A model generated the notes under the pieces. The model was not told the DNA's origin, searched no databases, and worked only from the letters and a program-made list of their open reading frames with translations. Source: Deltaproteobacteria bacterium (GTDB lineage Bacteria > Desulfobacterota > B13-G15). Taken from it: DNA of 9,745 bases. Within the stretch, counting starts at the first letter, position 1, and the number at the start of each line of letters is the position of its first letter. Location of the stretch: assembly GCA_003646585.1 (NCBI GenBank), contig QMLA01000017.1, positions 1 through 9,745 on the forward strand. Direction: 5' to 3'. Positions 6,729 through 9,745 of the stretch are shown here, in pieces. The position numbers and the translations under genes were made by a program.

Positions 6729-7379
6729 TTATCCTTCGACCCCTATCGCCCTCAAGATCTCACCCTCTATATCCTCTATCTTCCCCTCCCCCTTGACACT
6801 GTAAAGGATCCCCTTTGACCGGTAATAATCTATAAGGGGTTCTGTTTGTTCCCTGTAAACCCTGAGCCTCTCCCTTATGGTTTCCTCCCTGTCGTCGTCC
6901 CTCTGATAAAGCTCGCCTCCACAACGATCGCAAACGCCCGGCTCCTTCGGCGGATTGAACACCACATGGTACATCGCCCCGCAGTTCTTACAGGTCCTCC
7001 TCCCCGTCAAACGCCTGAGGACTTCCTCCTCGGAGACCTCAATATCTATAACCCGATCGACCCTCCGCCCCAATTCCTCCATTATGCGATCCAAGGCCTC
7101 AGCCTGGGCCACCGTCCTGGGAAAGCCATCAAAGATGGCCCCCTTTTCACAATCCTCTCCCCTAAGCCGCTCCTTGACAATCCCTATCACAACCTCATCT
7201 GGCACGAGCTTACCTTCGTCCATGAACCGCTTCGCCTCCTTCCCCAAAGCAGTGCCTTCCCTCACGGCCTCCCTGAGGATGTCACCTGTGGAGATATGGG
7301 GAATCCCCAGCCGTTCCGAAAGTCTTTTGGCCTGCGTGCCCTTCCCCGAACCCGGTGGACCGAGCAGCACTAAGTTCAT
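6729..7379 (-). CDS. adk: Adenylate kinase, zinc-lid type
   Basis: Adenylate kinase interconverts ATP + AMP and two ADP in the cytoplasm. The 216-residue product has the P-loop GPPGSGKGT (7-15), the AMP-binding TGD (31-33), DGFPRT (84-89) and LTGRR (124-128). The LID domain carries Cys130, Cys133, Cys150 and Cys153, a four-cysteine zinc site in a long-lid enzyme. [11 protein letters not shown] (162-172) holds the arginines that close on the nucleotides. The start is the ATG at 7379, directly before the P-loop strand and preceded by AGGAGG. The open frame continues upstream only as an out-of-frame shadow of secY. The secY-adk pairing is common in the spc operon of Firmicutes and many other phyla. 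Confidence 0.98.
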   Translation of the reverse strand: MNLVLLGPPGSGKGTQAKRLSERLGIPHISTGDILREAVREGTALGKEAKRFMDEGKLVPDEVVIGIVKERLRGEDCEKGAIFDGFPRTVAQAEALDRIMEELGRRVDRVIDIEVSEEEVLRRLTGRRTCKNCGAMYHVVFNPPKEPGVCDRCGGELYQRDDDREETIRERLRVYREQTEPLIDYYRSKGILYSVKGEGKIEDIEGEILRAIGVEG

Positions 7380-7381
7380 CC

Positions 7382-8683
7382 CTACCTCCTCCCCCTCATC
7401 CTCATTCCTTTGACCAGGCTCTCGTACTGCCTGGTCAAAAGATGCGCCTCTATCTGCTGGACGGTGTCCAGCGCCACCCCGACCACTATCAGGAGGGCTG
7501 TCCCGCCAAAATAAAAGGGCACATTGAAGCGCCCGATCAGGATAGATGGTAACACACACACAGCCGACACATAAAGCCCCCCTATCAGGGTGATCCTCGT
7601 CAGCACCCGGTCGATGTAATCCGAGGTGGGCTTGCCGGGCCTGATCCCCGGAATGAAACCGCCGTATTTTTTCATATTGTCGGCAACATCTATGGGATTG
7701 AATATGATGGCCGTATAAAAATAACAGAAGAAGACGATCAGGATCACATAAAGCACGTTGTAAATCACCCCCGTCGGACTGAGAAACCCCTTTATCGCTT
7801 CCATCCAGGGATGGTTGATAAAGTTTGCAGCGGTCGCGGGGAACATCAAGAGGGAAGAGGCGAAAATTGGCGGTATAACCCCCGAGGTGTTGAGTTTCAA
7901 GGGCAAAAATGCGCTCTGCCCCCCGTAAATCCTCCTGCCCACAACCCTTTTGGCATACTGAATGGGGATTCGCCTGTAGGAGGTTTCCATGAAGATCACA
8001 AAGGCCACAACGACAAAAACCAGCACTATCAAGAACAGCCCGAAAAGAATGCTCATTTCGCCGATCCTTATGAGCCTGAAGGTGTTGGAGAAGGCCTGAG
8101 GAATGCTGGCCACAATCCCGGCAAATATTATCAGGGAAATCCCGTTGCCTATCCCCCTCTCGGTGATCTGCTCCCCAAGCCACATGAGGAAGGTCGTGCC
8201 GGTGGTCAGGGTCAACATGGTCGTGAGCCTGAAGGCCCAGCCGGGGTTAAGTACAATCATCTCCCCGCCGGCCCCGCGCATGCTCTCAAGGCCTATGGCC
8301 AAACCAAACCCCTGAATCAGGCACAGCAGAACCGTCCCATAACGGACATACTGGTTTATCTTCCTGCGACCATATTCCCCTTCCTTCTTCAGTTGCTCCA
8401 GCTGGGGGATGACCACCGTGAGGAGCTCCATGATTATGGCCGCACTTATATAGGGCATTATCCCCAGGGCAAAGACGCTGAAGCGCTTAAGGGCCCCTCC
8501 GGCGAACATGTTGAAAAACCCTATGATCCCCCCTGCCTGCTGGAAGAAGCTGGCGAGGGCCTCCCTGTCGATACCCGGGGTGGGGATATAACAACCAACC
8601 CGGTAGACCGCCAAGAGGGCCAAGGTCACCAGGATCCTCTTCCTCAGTTCCGGAACCCTGAAGATGTTGCCAAAGGCGTTCAT
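7382..8683 (-). CDS. secY: Protein translocase subunit SecY
   Basis: SecY is the channel of the Sec translocon in the inner membrane, exporting unfolded preproteins with SecE, SecG and SecA. The 433-residue product has the expected length and about ten hydrophobic segments. Recognisable parts are the N-terminus [14 protein letters not shown] leading into the first membrane helix, [15 protein letters not shown] (second helix), [18 protein letters not shown] (fourth helix region), and [17 protein letters not shown] (seventh helix). The [22 protein letters not shown] stretch lies in the large cytoplasmic loop that contacts SecA and the ribosome, and the C-terminus includes [16 protein letters not shown]. 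The ATG at 8683 overlaps the rplO TGA stop as ATGA, and GGAGA lies 9 bases upstream. Confidence 0.98.
   Translation of the reverse strand: MNAFGNIFRVPELRKRILVTLALLAVYRVGCYIPTPGIDREALASFFQQAGGIIGFFNMFAGGALKRFSVFALGIMPYISAAIIMELLTVVIPQLEQLKKEGEYGRRKINQYVRYGTVLLCLIQGFGLAIGLESMRGAGGEMIVLNPGWAFRLTTMLTLTTGTTFLMWLGEQITERGIGNGISLIIFAGIVASIPQAFSNTFRLIRIGEMSILFGLFLIVLVFVVVAFVIFMETSYRRIPIQYAKRVVGRRIYGGQSAFLPLKLNTSGVIPPIFASSLLMFPATAANFINHPWMEAIKGFLSPTGVIYNVLYVILIVFFCYFYTAIIFNPIDVADNMKKYGGFIPGIRPGKPTSDYIDRVLTRITLIGGLYVSAVCVLPSILIGRFNVPFYFGGTALLIVVGVALDTVQQIEAHLLTRQYESLVKGMRMRGRR
7385..7390 (-). promoter_or_regulatory. Ribosome binding site of adk
   Basis: On the minus strand AGGAGG, made by the last two arginine codons of secY, lies 5 bases before the adk ATG. 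The secY TAG stop falls in the spacer. It sets the adk start at 7379 rather than anywhere in the longer open frame. Confidence 0.75.
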
Positions 8684-9123
8684 GAAGGGAGGATCTCCAC
8701 GCTGCCGCCTGCGGCCTGGATCTTCTCCACCGCGCTGCGGCTGAATTTGTGGGCCTTCACGGTAAGGGAAACCTTTATCTCACCGTCCCCCAGGATCTTG
8801 ATGCCATCCCACTGGCCCTTCACCAGGCCCGCCTCCCTCAGCACCTCCTCATCCACCACAGAGCCCGCCGGGAAGCGATTCAGGTCCCTGACGTTCACTA
8901 TCGCATATTCCTTCCTGAAGGGATTGTGAAAACCCCTCTTCGGCAACCTCTTGTGAAGGGGCAACTGCCCTCCCTCAAAACCCGCGGGCATATCGGGACT
9001 CGAACGGGCCTTCTGTCCCTTGTGACCCCTGCCGGACGTCTTCCCGTGTCCCGAACCTGGCCCTCTGCCCACTCGCTTCGGCCGATGGATTGCCCCCTCT
9101 GGGGGTTTGAGCCTATCAAGCAT
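8680..9123 (-). CDS. rplO: 50S ribosomal protein L15
   Basis: L15 is a late-assembly large-subunit protein with a long basic extension into 23S rRNA. The 147-residue product starts [21 protein letters not shown], continues with the glycine/arginine-rich [18 protein letters not shown] and [17 protein letters not shown], and has the C-terminal domain ending [16 protein letters not shown]. All are diagnostic of L15. The start at 9123 lies 8 bases inside rpmD, with GAGG/AAGAGG upstream. The end shares 4 bases with secY. Both overlaps suggest coupled translation. Confidence 0.97.
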   Translation of the reverse strand: MLDRLKPPEGAIHRPKRVGRGPGSGHGKTSGRGHKGQKARSSPDMPAGFEGGQLPLHKRLPKRGFHNPFRKEYAIVNVRDLNRFPAGSVVDEEVLREAGLVKGQWDGIKILGDGEIKVSLTVKAHKFSRSAVEKIQAAGGSVEILPS

Positions 9124-9301
9124 CCTCTTCCCTCACCTCCACCAGATGGGAAACCTTCCTTATCATGCCCCTTATGGACGGAGTGTCCTTTAGGAGGACC
9201 TCCTTGTTCAAACGGGTAAGCCCCATCCCCCTGAGGACCTCCCTCTGTTTCTTCGGATAACCTATGGGACTCTTCACCAGCTTGACCTTCAGGTAAGCCA
9301 T
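9116..9301 (-). CDS. rpmD: 50S ribosomal protein L30
   Basis: L30 is a small large-subunit protein. The 61-residue product has the family core [23 protein letters not shown], then [27 protein letters not shown], with normal bacterial length. The ATG at 9301 follows the rpsE stop by 4 bases, and GAGGGG precedes it. Five of its six arginines are AGG and all three isoleucines are ATA, a clear example of the codon preference in this region. Confidence 0.96.
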   Translation of the reverse strand: MAYLKVKLVKSPIGYPKKQREVLRGMGLTRLNKEVLLKDTPSIRGMIRKVSHLVEVREEDA

Positions 9302-9305
9302 CCCC

Positions 9306-9745
9306 TCACCCTAGGATTTCCTTCAAAGGCTTTCCCCTTTTGCGGCTCACCTCTTCAGGGGACTTGAGGCTCAAAAGTCCCTGGAAGGTGGCCTTAACCA
9401 GGTTATGGGGGTTGTTGGACCCGAGGGATTTGGTCAGGACATTCTGTATCCCCGCACATTCCATGACCGCCCGCACCACCGATCCAGCGATCACCCCGGT
9501 ACCCTCCGAAGCGGGCTTGAGCAAAACCCTTGCAGCCCCAAACTCCCCGAGCACCTCGTGGGGGATCGTCGTCCCCATAAGGGGAACCCTCATGAGGTTT
9601 TTCTTGGCCTTCTCGACCCCCTTCCTTATGGCCTCCATCACCTCCTGGGCCTTGCCGAGCCCATAACCGACTATCCCCTTCCCATCCCCCACCACCACAA
9701 GGGCGGTGAACTTGAACCTCTTGCCCCCTGCAGTGACCCTGGAGA
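9306..9745 (-). CDS. rpsE: 30S ribosomal protein S5, C-terminal part (5' end outside window)
   Basis: S5 lies at the mRNA entry side of the 30S subunit and influences decoding accuracy. About 145 residues are visible; the N-terminus lies beyond the right edge. The visible part begins in the [20 protein letters not shown] segment, which forms the loop of the double-stranded-RNA-binding fold. It continues with [60 protein letters not shown] and [18 protein letters not shown], ending KEILG. The GTG at 9698 is an internal valine, not the start, because family sequence continues upstream. The TGA stop (9308-9306) is 4 bases from rpmD. This is the first visible gene of the spc part of the operon. 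Confidence 0.97.
   Translation of the reverse strand, partial: SRVTAGGKRFKFTALVVVGDGKGIVGYGLGKAQEVMEAIRKGVEKAKKNLMRVPLMGTTIPHEVLGEFGAARVLLKPASEGTGVIAGSVVRAVMECAGIQNVLTKSLGSNNPHNLVKATFQGLLSLKSPEEVSRKRGKPLKEILG

Noticed and set aside
7380..8183. Open frame upstream of and continuous with adk, overlapping secY in another frame
   Set aside because: It is an out-of-frame reading of secY. The adk start at 7379 is fixed by the P-loop strand and an AGGAGG site.
7811..8929. Long open frame (372 codons) on the plus strand opposite secY and rplO
   Set aside because: It lies wholly antisense to two certain genes, its protein is rich in Gly/Pro/His/Gln with no recognisable domain, and GC-rich antisense frames are often open by chance.
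1..9745. Mobile elements, CRISPR arrays, tRNA/rRNA genes, attachment sites, origins
   Set aside because: Reading through both strands showed no transposase or integrase, no spaced direct repeats, no tRNA-like cloverleaf and no non-coding gap longer than about 32 bases.

Overview
The window is bacterial chromosome with almost no non-coding DNA. It holds two gene blocks that run toward each other and meet tail to tail near position 3561-3566. I see no mobile element, CRISPR array, tRNA, rRNA or long repeat, and no stretch of 300 bases without a gene.

Left block, plus strand (1-3566): the 3' part of gpsA (glycerol-3-phosphate dehydrogenase), a small unrecognised helical protein, two different DHH-family phosphoesterases in tandem, and a protein of the PF04008 'adenosine-specific kinase' family. 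The last three genes overlap their upstream neighbours by 38, 19 and 35 bases, so they are probably co-transcribed and translationally coupled. The two phosphoesterases and the adenosine/AMP-binding protein could form a small nucleotide-turnover module. That functional link is inferred from gene order only.

Right block, minus strand (9745 down to 3561): the joined spc and alpha ribosomal operons, in transcription order rpsE (partial), rpmD, rplO, secY, adk, infA, rpmJ, rpsM, rpsK, rpsD, rpoA, rplQ. Gaps are 23 bases or less and several genes overlap. The block encodes ribosomal proteins of both subunits, the SecY translocon channel, adenylate kinase, initiation factor IF1 and the RNA polymerase alpha subunit. 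The methionine aminopeptidase gene (map), often found between adk and infA, is absent here. There is no room for an E. coli-type alpha-operon leader before rpsM.

Organism: the secY-adk-infA-rpmJ-rpsM-rpsK-rpsD-rpoA-rplQ order and bacterial-type RpoA show a bacterium. The RpoA C-terminal domain ends in the LSLGM form familiar from Proteobacteria, and both RpoA and the first DHH protein look to me most like deltaproteobacterial/Desulfobacterota proteins (recalled impression, not searched). Frequent AGG for arginine and ATA for isoleucine, plus K/E/R-rich proteins, hint at a thermophile. S4, L36 and adenylate kinase all keep their zinc-binding cysteines.
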